Assembly: GCA_001586965.3 (NCBI GenBank)
Contig: LUCW03000136.1
Coordinates: 50,001 to 82,500 of the forward strand
Length of the DNA stretch: 32,500 nucleotides
Direction: 5' to 3'
DNA from: Sphaeroforma sirkka
Taxonomy: Eukaryota; Opisthokonta; Ichthyosporea; Ichthyophonida
A program made the position numbers and the translations under genes. Positions 1 to 10,030 of the stretch are shown piece by piece; within the stretch, counting starts at the first letter, position 1, and every line of letters starts with the position of its first letter. The notes under the pieces are model-generated. The model was not told the DNA's origin. It saw only the letters and a list, made by a program, of their open reading frames with translations, and did no database searches.

Positions 1-144
1 GATTCGAACTGAACGGTTAGCACTAGATATGCCAGTTGTCGCGAAATGGAACGGCTGCAGAATAAAAACAATGCAGAACTAATAAAAAAACTGTGTACAT
101 TTATATATATATATATATATACATCTAAATTTTCCGATTGTCTC
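1..144. other. 3' flank of the membrane-protein gene
   Basis: Non-coding sequence downstream of the minus-strand gene. It contains a short (TA)n run at about 101-122. No terminator or RNA gene could be supported; a TTCGAAC at the very edge is too short to call. Confidence 0.5.
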
Positions 145-2334
145 CTATACACCTGACTTGGAAAAGCCTGTTTGCGACCCTGCGCTGACATCCGGCAGGA
201 CTGGTTGTCCAAGAACAGGCATCATTGGTTGCCCAAGTACAGGCATAATTGGTTGTCCAATTACAGGTAAACTGGCACCCATCACCTGGGGCTGACCTAA
301 TAAGCCCATTTGCAGCTGCTGACTGTAACTCGGTGGGGGCGCCTTGTTTGATACAGCACTACTGTTGCAGAATGATATTGTAGAATCATTACCAGATGAG
401 GGAGTGGAGGAAACAGCCGATGCACCAAGCGTGAAACTGTCCTCTTGTAATTTCATTTCGCGCTCCAGACTTTTGTCACCCCGTTGTCGGATGATCATCG
501 CTATTCCTAATGCACAACAGCATCCGCACACGCAGATAGCCAACAACAAAGCAACAGAGGCGCCTAATACTAACATGCGTGTGGCCTTGGAAGCCTCATA
601 ATCTGCCGCAACCGCTCCGGCAGCGGTTCCAGCGCCTATGATAGTAGCCTGCTTAAGATCTTCCTCGGTATATTGCACACCAGCCTCCTCCTCGACAGCC
701 ATCTCGCCGGCGTCTCTGGTGAAGATATCAAGTCCACGACGACGTCTTGCGCCACCACCGTCGTCGTAATCAACAAGAACGGTGAAATTCATGGTGATCG
801 AGTTAGCGTTTCGATCGGATGTAGCGCATGCGAACACGGTGTCCGCAACGATGGGCATGCGGATTTCCTGCGAATCAGGCATGTAGGTTTGAGTGAACAC
901 CCCTGGTTCGAGGTCTGCCACCACACCCAAATAATCAGGATAACTAGAGCAATCGCCGTCTGTGGTTCGCACGACTTCCGTCACTTCCGCATTGTAAAGC
1001 GTCACCCCACTCGCTCGTGTATCGACCAAGATACTCCAGTATGTCATTTCACCTAGACTGAACACACCATTGATATGTTCGGTGGTATATGTATCATCAG
1101 CGCGAATTAGAATGAACAATTGGAAGAGAGCGTCTAGCTCGAAAGTTTCCACCTCACAGAAATTGTTTGTATCGATGAAAAACAGAATATCCGCGAATCC
1201 GTCCTCTGGGGTCACAATGGGGCAATCAGCCGGGACTCCAGGAGATGTCTCAGCCTCGCACTCGATGGGAACTTGCAAAAATTGGTACGCACCAGTCAAA
1301 TCACAAGCTTCTACTGTGAAAATGATCTGCTGAATACAGTCATCTCCCGTTGTGAGCAGATTGCAAGCATCACTGACCGTGTAAGGTGACATATTGCCAA
1401 CCAATAAGTTCTCGTACTGTACTTCACCTTCATGATTGCCCTTAATGGTGTACGGTGCTGGCAAGTGCACCTCGATTCGAATCAAACTTTGATTCCAACC
1501 ATCCCAATATCCAACGTCGACCAAATTAATGGCAGCTTCAATCTCCGCCAAGGGATATGCAGCTTGAATTGTTGCAGCGACATTCCGTACAGTGTCAATC
1601 TGAATCAACAGATTTGTGACGGCGTTACCCTCGCGAGTAACGGGTAAGCGCAAACTCTTTTCATCATCTACCTTAGTAACGTATTCCTGCCATTGGGCTT
1701 CCACTTGCCCACGATACGATGTGAAGGTGGCGAAATCCTGAATGTTTGTTCCACACCCAGCCGCACCTCCAAGTTTGTCAAAAGCTACGCTGAAATCAAC
1801 TTGCGATCTACAATTGCCTATTAGCTTGTACGCCACCCCAGACATCTTCTCAGGATGATCCTCTGAATACCTGCAATCAGCGAAGATGACGTCCTCCAAC
1901 TTTCGCATATTGTGCCAGACACCGACGTCGGTGAAAATATTCACCTTGTTGTTCGACACTGTAGTGCTTAGAATATCTATTGTAAAATTGGCCTGAAGAG
2001 CATACGGCTCGGCGAATGCGCATGAAGAACCACCGGCGGTGACAATGGTTAGGCCATCGAGCACAGAGGAGTATCCTTCTACGTTAGCAAAAACAAACAC
2101 AATAGAATCTGTAGCAGGTACAAAAATCTGCGCGTCTGTTCCATTCACTAAGATAGCTTTGTCGACGATGATTGGTTCGTTCACCGGATACGCGCCAGGG
2201 GCTAAATTTAACGTTTCGCCAGGCTGCATAGCGTTGATAGCATCTACTAAACTATCCGCAGGTGTAACATCTAATGCAGAAGCGAGACCGATTGCCAGGC
2301 CCACTAGGCCTAAATAAGTCATCCATGATCGCAT
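145..2334 (-). CDS. Type I membrane protein: beta-helix-like start, ZP-like ectodomain, furin-type site, PPxY tail
   Basis: A single uninterrupted 729-codon frame. Residues 1-20 form a clear signal peptide ([20 protein letters not shown]). Residues 25-95 have the pattern of a right-handed beta-helix start ([20 protein letters not shown], then [11 protein letters not shown]). The ectodomain is rich in paired cysteines. Residues 530-533 are RRRR, a furin-type site, about 53 residues before a transmembrane segment at 587-614 that holds a cysteine cluster (CVCGCCC). This order (cysteine-rich module, basic cleavage site, short spacer, membrane span) is typical of zona pellucida (ZP) domain proteins, so a ZP-like extracellular matrix or adhesion protein is my inference; no ZP profile was run. 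The cytoplasmic tail has a PPxY motif near 668-671 (WW-domain ligand, typical of NEDD4-type trafficking control) and three octapeptide repeats of the form PVxGQPxM. No intron is needed. The start is the first ATG before the signal peptide. Coding status is very likely; function is uncertain. Confidence 0.85.
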   Translation of the reverse strand: MRSWMTYLGLVGLAIGLASALDVTPADSLVDAINAMQPGETLNLAPGAYPVNEPIIVDKAILVNGTDAQIFVPATDSIVFVFANVEGYSSVLDGLTIVTAGGSSCAFAEPYALQANFTIDILSTTVSNNKVNIFTDVGVWHNMRKLEDVIFADCRYSEDHPEKMSGVAYKLIGNCRSQVDFSVAFDKLGGAAGCGTNIQDFATFTSYRGQVEAQWQEYVTKVDDEKSLRLPVTREGNAVTNLLIQIDTVRNVAATIQAAYPLAEIEAAINLVDVGYWDGWNQSLIRIEVHLPAPYTIKGNHEGEVQYENLLVGNMSPYTVSDACNLLTTGDDCIQQIIFTVEACDLTGAYQFLQVPIECEAETSPGVPADCPIVTPEDGFADILFFIDTNNFCEVETFELDALFQLFILIRADDTYTTEHINGVFSLGEMTYWSILVDTRASGVTLYNAEVTEVVRTTDGDCSSYPDYLGVVADLEPGVFTQTYMPDSQEIRMPIVADTVFACATSDRNANSITMNFTVLVDYDDGGGARRRRGLDIFTRDAGEMAVEEEAGVQYTEEDLKQATIIGAGTAAGAVAADYEASKATRMLVLGASVALLLAICVCGCCCALGIAMIIRQRGDKSLEREMKLQEDSFTLGASAVSSTPSSGNDSTISFCNSSAVSNKAPPPSYSQQLQMGLLGQPQVMGASLPVIGQPIMPVLGQPMMPVLGQPVLPDVSAGSQTGFSKSGV

Positions 2335-2345
2335 AATATGTAACT

Positions 2346-2670
<325 letters not shown>

Positions 2671-5138
2671 GAGTATTTATGAACTTGTGCAGCACGTATC
2701 AACGACACGTATACAGCACACAACTGATGTTTGTTATAATTGAACCTTCCGTATTATATTGCTCTCCCAAAATCCCATAAAATATTTCAATGGGTCAGTC
2801 ATCAGCCAGACTGTCATTGTTATATTTTGTTTTAAAAAATTAAAATAATAAACAAAACTGCATTTTTGCTTTTTTTTTGGTGTTTATTTTTTTTAACAAA
2901 ATGTTCCATTGAATGATGAATCCGGTTCTAAAATACTTCTATTTATGACAACGACGTCAGGGCGTTTAATAGTGCGTCAGGTCAGGTCCTGGAGACCTGG
3001 ACTCTAACACGATATTTCTTTAAAAAAAAATAGACTTCTCTAATTATTTAATTTTCAATAAATATCAATTAAATTGTTTATTGATGCATTAACGTAAAAC
3101 GTACTAAGTTTTCATACGTTGTACGAGTCTGGGAATCTGGGTATATGCCCCTTATATTTTTAATATTTGGCATAATCCGCTAACTATAGTTGGACAGATT
3201 TTCTACTGTCAAAACATACCAGCTACTAATTGGGTCATATAAGGTAGATCCAAACAAAATTGGTTTTTTAAGAATTGGTTCCCAATATACTATCTGAAAA
3301 TGAGAAAACCGTTTCTGAACTAAGCGTTAACGAAAACCGTACTACATTTTCAGCATATATGAAGCTCCTTTGAATAGCATAGATCCACATAGGTATTATA
3401 CTCTATGCTCCAAGGGTTAAAGTTTAAAATAGAAGCTGGATACTTTGCAAAAATAAAAATAGCACAATATTTACCATTTTTATAGGTCTATATGAATACA
3501 TTTTTAAATTGTATAAATTCCAAAGTGCTTGTGTGATTATTTTTGTACTACCTGTTGTCCTAAATTTTAAGAAATGCTAAAACCTGATTTGTTTATTAAT
3601 TTAATTTTTAAAAACAATATTAAAAAGTTAAACTGGAAAATTTAAAAACTATATTGACGAATTGAGTCTGGTATGAATTCTTTTTGAAAAAGCTGGTGGT
3701 TTTATTTTTGTCTCTTTCTCTACAAAAGAGAAGTGGTATGTGAAAAAAAAGTAAATTACTCATTCAAATTATATGAAATTGCTCTTTCCTTTTTTTAAAT
3801 AAAATATGCACCACTCTGAACTTTCGAGTTTGAAGTTTGAAGGCCTGCTTTTTTAAAATATTATTATTTTCACAAAATACATATTCTAGTAGAGAGTAGA
3901 GAGTAGAAAGAGAGAGAGACATATATCCTCCCAAAGAGTATTAACGTAACATACTTTGATCCTAGGAGCATGGGATCGGTGTACATAGACCTACACAGCG
4001 CCTACGAATGGCTAGTTTGACCCAGTTCTGGTACGAACCAGTAGTAGCCCTAATTTTTGAACCAATAGGTAGATCGGGATGAGATTAAAAATGCGTGGCT
4101 AACTCGTCAAGACGAACATTTTAAGCTATTTAACGACCAATGAACGTCAATAACTAAAGTACCTCTGGGTCAATCTCTGCAGTAAAAATCCCCGACTTCA
4201 AAAACCTACTGTTTTTGTAGTCCACCCCTATGCAAAGGTGTTTTTATTTTTATTTTTTACATTTCACAAATTAAAAACGGTAGACCTCTGAAAAAGAACA
4301 AGAAGCGTTTTATAAGCTTTTCAGTCCCTGACGACATTATCACCGATTTTTTGTCTGTCGACAAAAAACGTCCGTGACGCTATTTTACCCATATGTAGAC
4401 CAAGGCTTGGACTTTGGAGTCCCCCTTCATTTCAGCAGGAAAGACTCCACATTTGTTTTTTCAAATTGTTTTTAATTTTTAATATTAATATAACAACAAA
4501 CAAAAAATAGAGCCCAGAGGCCCCCCGAACGTTAGACACCGCCCTCTTTTATTAAACGCTTTCAGTCCCCGCGGCGTTACAGCCGTGTTTTATTAATTTA
4601 TTCATGTAAAAGGCACTTTTTCAAAATCGTTCAAATCCGGGCGCCGGACGGACAGTCGAACCCCGTATTTTCAAACCATTCCAGAGTCAACTCAGTCGTC
4701 TTCAACCAAACCGAAAAATGTATTTATGAAATAGTCCAATCGCCCATGTGAATAAAGAAAAAAATGTTGCCACACAAGTTTTGAATATTTTGCCTATTTT
4801 TTAAAATAGAAAGAAGTTTTTTTATTTTAGTTTTTATTTTAAACAAAGTGGTTTTATTTTTTTTTATTTTTATAAAAACGTATATACATGTTCTCTTTTC
4901 ATACACCGGAATATGACATTTCCCTCCTCTTGTGGTAATTAAAAAGTGATGATCTCAAAGTATGCATTTTTTTATAAATACAAGGCCTTGATACTGCGAC
5001 CCCCGGATGGAAAACTGAATAAATATTTACATAGTATCCCCCTTCATTAATTTTTTTTGTTCTAATTTTTTAAAATCATAGCTTCTGATTGTTTTGTTTT
5101 GTTTTTTTACATATTGTAGTTATATATAAAATAGGAAC
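2671..5138. other. AT-rich intergenic spacer
   Basis: About 2.5 kb with dense stop codons in all frames and many A or T homopolymers. A small GA-rich run lies at about 3892-3920. Two loosely similar blocks beginning with AAGCTTTTCAGTCCC (about 4314) and AAACGCTTTCAGTCCC (about 4554) hint at a decayed repeat. I see no gene, RNA or element with clear ends here. Confidence 0.6.
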
Positions 5139-5140
5139 TA

Positions 5141-5628
5141 AGGGTCGGTCCTGCCCCCAAATTTGAAAATGAAATGAAATATGAAATATGAAATTTCAGA
5201 GCCCAAATTTCATTTCTGGGTATGTGGCGGCGAGACCAGTCCCACCGCTTATTTATTTTCAGGAATGAAATGAAATGAAAAATATGTAAAATATTTCATA
5301 CTGAATTTACAATACATATCCTTCATTTGTTTTTTGTTCCAAAAAAGCAAAATTAACAAAAATGAAATTATTTTGGCGGTTGTTTTTAAGTTTTTTTTAA
5401 AAACTACAATATGAAACCCAAAAAAAGCCTAAGACAACCAATAGGATCATAATTTCACTCATATTTCATTTTTCATTTCATTTTTCACTACCTTCCAACT
5501 TCGCCAGTTGAAAAAAGAAGTTAGTGAAATTTCATTTTATTTCCAAACTTTTCACTGCGTAAAAATATAATGAAATTCATTTTTTGTGAAATTTCAGTGA
5601 AAACTAACTTCGGCTGCAGGACTGAACC
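5141..5628. mobile_element. Foldback MITE candidate with TA duplication
   Basis: The left end (AGGGTCGGTCCTGC, 5141-5154) and the right end (GCAGGACTGAACC, 5616-5628) are imperfect inverted repeats, with 7 of 7 inner bases and about 12 of 15 bases overall matching. Each is bordered by TA (5139-5140 and 5629-5630). Inside, the left half is rich in GAAAT motifs and the right half in ATTTC motifs, so the whole 490 bp folds back on itself. There is no coding capacity. TA duplication plus terminal inverted repeats fits a Tc1/mariner-derived MITE, but only one copy is visible and the ends are imperfect. Confidence 0.42.
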
Positions 5629-5630
5629 TA

Positions 5631-6099
5631 AATAAAAAGAAAGGAAGTACAAAAACATGTTTTTGTATTATTTTACTATTTTATTGTTTTGTTTAAAAAA
5701 ACAACAATTTATTTTGACTGTATGTTAGACTGGTAGTAAATTTTTTTTATATATATCACCAGTCCCACAAGTAGTCACGAGTCGTCAACATATCAAAAAT
5801 CTGGCAATGATTTTTTTTTAAAACGATGACGAGTGAGTCGTCACTATTCCAAACGTTTTAATTCCAAAAAAAAATTCCTCAAGTTTGTCAAGGAAACATA
5901 TAAACAAACATTGAACAGCTAACAGCTATCAGAAACACGTATACACAAGGATATGATATTATGGTTAGGGGACATTTCGGGTTACCAAACCCCAACCATA
6001 ATTCCTACATACATTCACAGCACCAAAAGCGTGAAGGAGATATCCATCCGATCAACGAGTTTCATTTGCAACACATTCTACAATAACTACTAAACGAGC
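5631..6099. other. AT-rich spacer with hairpin
   Basis: Non-coding spacer before the cysteine-rich frame. It holds T-runs, related motifs AGTCACGAGTCGTCA (about 5773) and GACGAGTGAGTCGTCACT (about 5828), and the hairpin annotated separately. Confidence 0.5.
5958..6002. repeat. 13-bp inverted repeat (hairpin)
   Basis: ATTATGGTT-A-GGGG (5958-5971) is mirrored by CCCCAACCATAAT (5990-6002), with one unpaired A and an 18-base loop. It lies about 100 bp before the ATG of the cysteine-rich frame. It could be a promoter palindrome, the stem of a transcript, or a small transposon relic; nothing in the sequence decides this. Confidence 0.6.
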
Positions 6100-6615
6100 A
6101 TGCATCACAATGGGCACATTGATGCTCACAGAGACAATGCTAATCGTTACCACCCATACACATACCTACCGACAGTGGTCTATCAAAGAGAGTATTTACA
6201 GAATAGCATCGAGCCATTACATTCGGAATCAGTAGTACACTTTAGCACTGATTTGGCAGATCTCGACCTTTCGATGGAGGATGCATCCGCTTTCTGTAAA
6301 GTATGTTCTAAAGCAACAGATATTGATGAGCGGTGTGGTTTATGCAAGAATATTGTATGTTTGACGTGCAGTGATGTCAATCGGTTTTCAAATTTTTGTT
6401 GTTATCATATGTACGGACGATGTGTGTTATGCCTTCAAGGTAAGAACAATGAACATAAGTGCGATTCGTGCGATCCAAGCGTTCATCTATTTGAGCCATG
6501 TTCTGTCAAATCTGACTACTCGGAGGGTTTTGGAGCTACTGCTACTTGTTCTGCATGCGCTGCTAACATAGCAGCAAAATCACCAGATAAGAACGTTTCA
6601 ATACCACATCAATAG
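6100..6615 (+). CDS. Small cysteine-rich protein, possible zinc-binding domain
   Basis: A 171-codon frame. The first 60 residues are His/Asn/Tyr-rich and lack recognisable domains. From residue 66 there are six CxxC pairs (66/69, 79/82, 87/90, 108/111, 121/124, 150/153) plus isolated Cys and His. Evenly spaced CxxC knuckles suggest a treble-clef or RING/FYVE-like zinc fold, but the spacing matches no family I can name. The frame ends with TAG about 100 bp before the X1 retroelement fragment. It may be an intact small gene, or the surviving 5' part of a longer gene cut by the retroelement pile. A GGTAAG at about 6439 could be a splice donor, so the exon structure is uncertain. Confidence 0.5.
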   Translation: MHHNGHIDAHRDNANRYHPYTYLPTVVYQREYLQNSIEPLHSESVVHFSTDLADLDLSMEDASAFCKVCSKATDIDERCGLCKNIVCLTCSDVNRFSNFCCYHMYGRCVLCLQGKNNEHKCDSCDPSVHLFEPCSVKSDYSEGFGATATCSACAANIAAKSPDKNVSIPHQ

Positions 6616-6711
6616 TACATACACATGCATCAAACGATGCTACACCGATTAGCAACGAGATGTCTAAAGCTAGTTTTACTACAAAACTTGGTAAGAGCCT
6701 TAATATCCTAA

Positions 6712-7179
6712 CATGTGTAAACCTTCAGGTGCACCTTTAAACTGGTACTTCTTACCTTGCCAAGTAAAGGAAAAGTATTTCCTATGAGGCTCATATATCT
6801 GTAGTTGATGGAATGCAGCTTTTAAGTCTATCTTGGAAAAGATAGTCGCACCCTCCATTTTGCGTAGTATCTCGCTTATCTTAGGTAAGGGAAAACTATG
6901 TTGCGGAATTAGTTTGTTGATTGGCGACAGGTCTAGTACTACTCTTGTTTTACTAAACGTTCCATCAGATTTATATTGATCGACCGCTAAGAGAGCTAAG
7001 TTAACTGGGGTTGCATCATAATTGATTTCAATTAGACCCTGTTTTAACCAATCTTCGATTTGGGTTTTGACAACGTCTTTGTGTCTCCAACTCACGTAGT
7101 TATGTGAAGGACACTTTAACTTAGAGAAGTCGACGTTTGTTAAGTCAAGTCTAACGTACCCATTAGAGAACTTAAACAT
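6712..7179 (-). pseudogene. Family X reverse transcriptase, N-terminal part (fossil part)
   Basis: Carries the Ty3/gypsy RT fingers and palm signatures: a long approach segment with DDWLKQGLI-like residues, VVLDLSPINKLIPQHSFPLP, then FSKIDLKAAFHQLQI and FKGAPEGLHM. It is near-identical to the matching segment of X2 (19.8-20.3 kb). Confidence 0.85.
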
Positions 7180-8668
7180 ATTAGAGCACCTCGAATAGTG
7201 GTATCGTTCGCAAAGAACTTGCGAGACTCTAGAAGTTCACGGTCACGTGCATCTTCAAAAAAGGTGTTAAGTATATTATCACGCAACTGGTGCCAGGGTA
7301 GTGCTTTCCAGTTGGGCTCATGAGCCTTCAAGATAGTTCGCCATTCACCTGGCTCACAGAAATGAATAAAGGCATTCATCATCTGCTTATCCTTAAGGCT
7401 GGCAGACTCCTTAAGTTGGTCGAAGGCCTTCAGTGTCTCCACTGTACTCTCATTAGTAGAGAAATCGACCTCAGCCTGCGCGTTACCTAGCTGCTTTATA
7501 AAGCTTGGTTCTAAGTGTTCACGAGGCTCATACTCAGTGCTACGGGCTGCTAGTGCCAAGATGGTGTCTATTTCCTTTCTCTTGTTATCGATTAGATAGC
7601 GAATGTTATCCGCTTTCCTATCGTCAAGGTCAGAGTCATTCAATAGACGGTCCTCAAGGACTTGCATACCAGAGCGTAATAGCCTGAGACGAGTATGTCT
7701 GGTTCTCACTTCCTCATCCTCAGGATTAGAGCGGGAACTCTCTAACGAGGTACTGGTGTAGCAATTGCCAAAATCGTGATTACCAGGGTTAGTTGGCAAA
7801 TGAGGGTCGATATTACGAGGATGGTAAGCCTCATCGAGTTCCATACGATCATATCCTCTGACAGGGTTAGGTTTGTCAAGAGGATGGTCAATGGTAGCAT
7901 CAGAGCTATAGAGATTAAATTTTGAAAAATTTTCTCTCTCGCCAGTGGTAACTGGCTTAGTGGTAAACATACTGGCTGGTAAACCAGTAGGTCTCGGGTT
8001 CGAAACTCGGCCCGAATTTTCTTCTTCTTCGGTATAGGAAGAATATCAGCCAAGTGGGACACGATAGAGGGGTACACAACTGCTGCTGCCGCTAGCTCCT
8101 TCAAGAGCGCTTCAGTGCGGTTCAATTGGCGTCGAGATTGAGAGGATCCAACCACTCGTTGTCGAGTTATGGCGTCCTCAGCTTCGGCCCCAAGATTTGA
8201 GCTGAATGGAATGGCTTCTCCATCGATGGCGAAACCGAAATTTTCGGACAGGTCCAATACTTCCTTTTCACTCTGGATTTGTGCTGGAGTGTCCTTTAGA
8301 TGTGGAGTTATAATGCCCCCGACATTCGTATCCACGAATTTTCCAGCCTTTCGACGTTTATCCCCAATATTTGACAGCACGTAGTCAGGGGGCAAGCTGG
8401 GGTCCTGAGCTTCACTCCTAGGTGATACACGGACGCTGGCGAGCCTTTCCGCGGTAGTAGATACCTCTTCTTCCAAGGCTTTAGGATCCGACGAGTCATC
8501 CTCAGAATTATCCTCTGTACCAACCTCAGAATTGGCTTCCCCAACAGTTTCCTTGGCAGGCTCAACTCCAGACAGGCTAGGTGTTTCCACAGGGACCTCA
8601 GGAACCTCGGCAGGCTTAGCAGGCTTAGAGCTAGCGGCTCCCTTGCCTTTAGAAGTACCCTTAGCCAT
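7180..8668 (-). pseudogene. Family X gag-like region (fossil part)
   Basis: Begins with a Lys/Ser/Pro/Glu-rich stretch (MAKGTSKGKGAASSKPAKPA) and an acidic linker. Further on is a helical region, almost identical to the gag part of X2, containing PNWKALPWHQLRDN. The start ATG at 8668 lies about 80 bp downstream of the LTR end, as expected for gag. A tRNA-like segment is embedded in it on the opposite strand (annotated separately). Fossil part; not an expressed host gene. Confidence 0.75.
7946..8020 (+). repeat. tRNA-like (SINE-head-like) segment inside gag of X1
   Basis: On the plus strand, antisense to gag, there is an A-box-like TGGCTTAGTGGT at 7953-7964 and a B-box-like GGTTCGAAACTC at 7998-8009, at normal tRNA spacing. 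An anticodon-arm-like stem (ACTGG/CCAGT) and a T-arm (TCGGG, loop TTCGAAA, CTCGG) are followed by a T-rich tail. The acceptor stem does not pair, so a functional tRNA is unlikely. A tRNA-derived SINE head, or a tRNA-like internal Pol III promoter, is the best reading. Confidence 0.55.
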
Positions 8669-8747
8669 AGTATTTGCTGGATAGTAAATCGATGTCAGAC
8701 AGTCTAGAAGCAGTACACTACTGTAACTACTAGATAACTGAAAAATA

Positions 8748-9287
8748 TGTAAACTTCGATGGAAATTACTAGGTTTCAAACTATATTAAACTAAAATACA
8801 ATTTAGTCAGTTAGGATTTTAGCAGTGGTAGCTTGTGTAAGAATGATCGGGACCGCCTCTTGTTAAGAGCCTAAATATCCTCGATCACACAGGGCGTACC
8901 TCTAGCTGTTCTTTATTGAATAATTTTCACTAGAAGTACTAAGTGTTCATGACCACTTGCCTAATTTGTAAATAGACATAATAACGTAAGTCACGTTAAT
9001 ACAATAGCTGATATAAATAAAGTTCCATCTGAAGAAAAGTTAAAAAAAAGAAAAGACTTATTGGATTTTGGAGATTGGCGGGAGGACCAAAATCTATAAG
9101 TAGTAGTTCGGAGATTATAAAATTTAGTTTATAACATCCTACATCTACTAATGTCTCAAATAGGTCCAAGTAGATGAGTCATACCAAATACTCAGGCTAT
9201 TGGAGCCATCAAAGTGAATTTAGGACACTTTGGAAATATTGGAAAAAGAGCTTGTATTAAATTATTTAAAATACAAATAAAAACCAA
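8748..9287 (-). repeat. Family X LTR, part 1 (5' LTR of X1)
   Basis: On the plus strand it reads TGTAAACTTCGATGG onward; on the minus strand this is the 3' end of an LTR (ending TTTACA) directly before the leader and gag of X1. It is interrupted after CCAA (9284-9287) by element Y and resumes at 17948-18003. Together the two parts total about 596 bp, matching the complete LTR at 22711-23308. Confidence 0.9.
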
Positions 9288-9535
9288 TGTAGTAAGTATA
9301 CGCGAGATAACTGTATCTCAACGTTCTCCCTCCTCAGGGGAGGGGACGTTGTTCATTTATTAGTAATTATAAACAGTAATCCTAAAATGACTGACTCTTA
9401 AATGAGTCATTAGTCATGTGCTGTAAAACCAGCAAAACCCTAAAACCCAGTTTATCAGATTATTCTGATAAACTGTAAAACTTGTAATAAACCTAAAATA
9501 ATCAAATAAATATAAGTACTTGTATTCTGACCACA
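9288..9535 (-). repeat. 3' LTR of element Y
   Basis: 248 bp, starting TGTAG and ending CCACA on the plus strand. It contains a perfect 12-bp inverted repeat (9448-9459 and 9464-9475), a GC-rich imperfect hairpin around AACGTTCTCCCTCC (about 9319-9350), and facing TGACTC/TGAGTCAT motifs (9392-9410). Confidence 0.93.
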
Positions 9536-9544
9536 CCCCCCCCC
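9536..9544 (-). promoter_or_regulatory. Polypurine tract of element Y
   Basis: On the minus strand nine consecutive G residues directly precede the TGTGG start of the 3' LTR. This is the expected position for the primer of plus-strand DNA synthesis in LTR retroelements. Confidence 0.75.
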
Positions 9545-9609
9545 AAACTGAAGCACTGAACAAAGCAGTGTGCCAGTTTCAGAGATGATAAGAATAGCAT
9601 AGTACCTTA

Positions 9610-9807
9610 TGTGCTGGCATTATCCTCGAGAGCTAGAGCATTGTGCTGGCATTTATCCTCGAGAGCTAGAGCATTGTGCTGGCATTTATCCTCGAGAGCT
9701 AGAGCATTGTGCTGGCATTTATCCTCAGAGAGCTAGAGCATTGTGCTGGCATTTATCCTCAGAGAGCTAGAGCATTGTGCTGGCATTTTACCTCAGAGAG
9801 CTAGAGA
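9610..9807. repeat. Minisatellite array 1 inside Y, about 33-bp units
   Basis: About six tandem units of the form GTGCTGGCATTTATCCTC followed by GAGAGCTAGAGCATT. Some units read CTCAGAGAG instead of CTCGAGAG. The array lies between pol and the 3' LTR of Y and shares the core CTC-n-GAGCTAGAG with array 2. Confidence 0.95.
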
Positions 9808-10030
9808 ACCCGATGTGTACGTCTCGAGCGACCCGTCGTGTTTGAATTCTTGAAGCTACTGTTCATCTGTGTCAGCATATAGGAGTTTGGCAAGTACAAT
9901 ATAGGACTGTATTTGTGTCGGAGAAAAACTGCCAGTGGCAGAAACCGTGCAAACCATTAACCCGCTGTTTCAAAACAATGCCCAAGGAGTTGTTTGATTG
10001 ATTTCGCTGTGTTATACTCCGAAGCAAGAG
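9808..10030. other. Unique spacer between the two arrays of Y
   Basis: About 220 bp of non-repetitive sequence in the 3' region of Y. No convincing coding frame or other signal is seen. Confidence 0.5.

Larger units (their letters stand above)
6712..9287 (-). mobile_element. X1: Ty3/gypsy fossil, family X (minus strand)
   Basis: A minus-strand, broken copy of an LTR retrotransposon. Its 5' LTR begins at the right (8748-9287, continued at 17948-18003 beyond inserted element Y). It is followed leftward by an untranslated leader, a gag-like region and part of a reverse transcriptase. Its gag and RT pieces are almost identical in protein sequence to those of X2, so the copy is young. It is incomplete and carries a few breaks. 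The left edge (about 6712) abuts apparently unrelated DNA. Confidence 0.88.

Noticed and set aside
1-60. TTCGAAC at the window edge as the T-loop of a minus-strand tRNA
   Set aside because: Only part of a B-box is present; the remaining sequence does not fold into recognisable D and anticodon arms.
673-1056. Plus-strand frames opposite the 729-codon membrane protein
   Set aside because: Shadow frames of a well-supported minus-strand gene with a signal peptide and membrane span.
4724-4906. 60-codon Lys/Ile-rich minus-strand frame
   Set aside because: Low-complexity reading of A/T homopolymers in the spacer.
6687-6710. Similarity of TTGGTAAGAGCCTTAATATC to the family X LTR (about 8860-8880)
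   Set aside because: About 20 matching bases next to the X1 edge may be a microhomology or chance; too short to call an LTR remnant.
7946-8020. A functional tRNA gene
   Set aside because: A- and B-box-like motifs are present, but the acceptor stem does not pair and the anticodon loop is ambiguous; a tRNA-derived segment fits better.
9288-9535. CRISPR or short regularly spaced palindromes
   Set aside because: The palindromes belong to a retroelement LTR and are not repeated with spacers; the tandem arrays nearby have no unique spacers.
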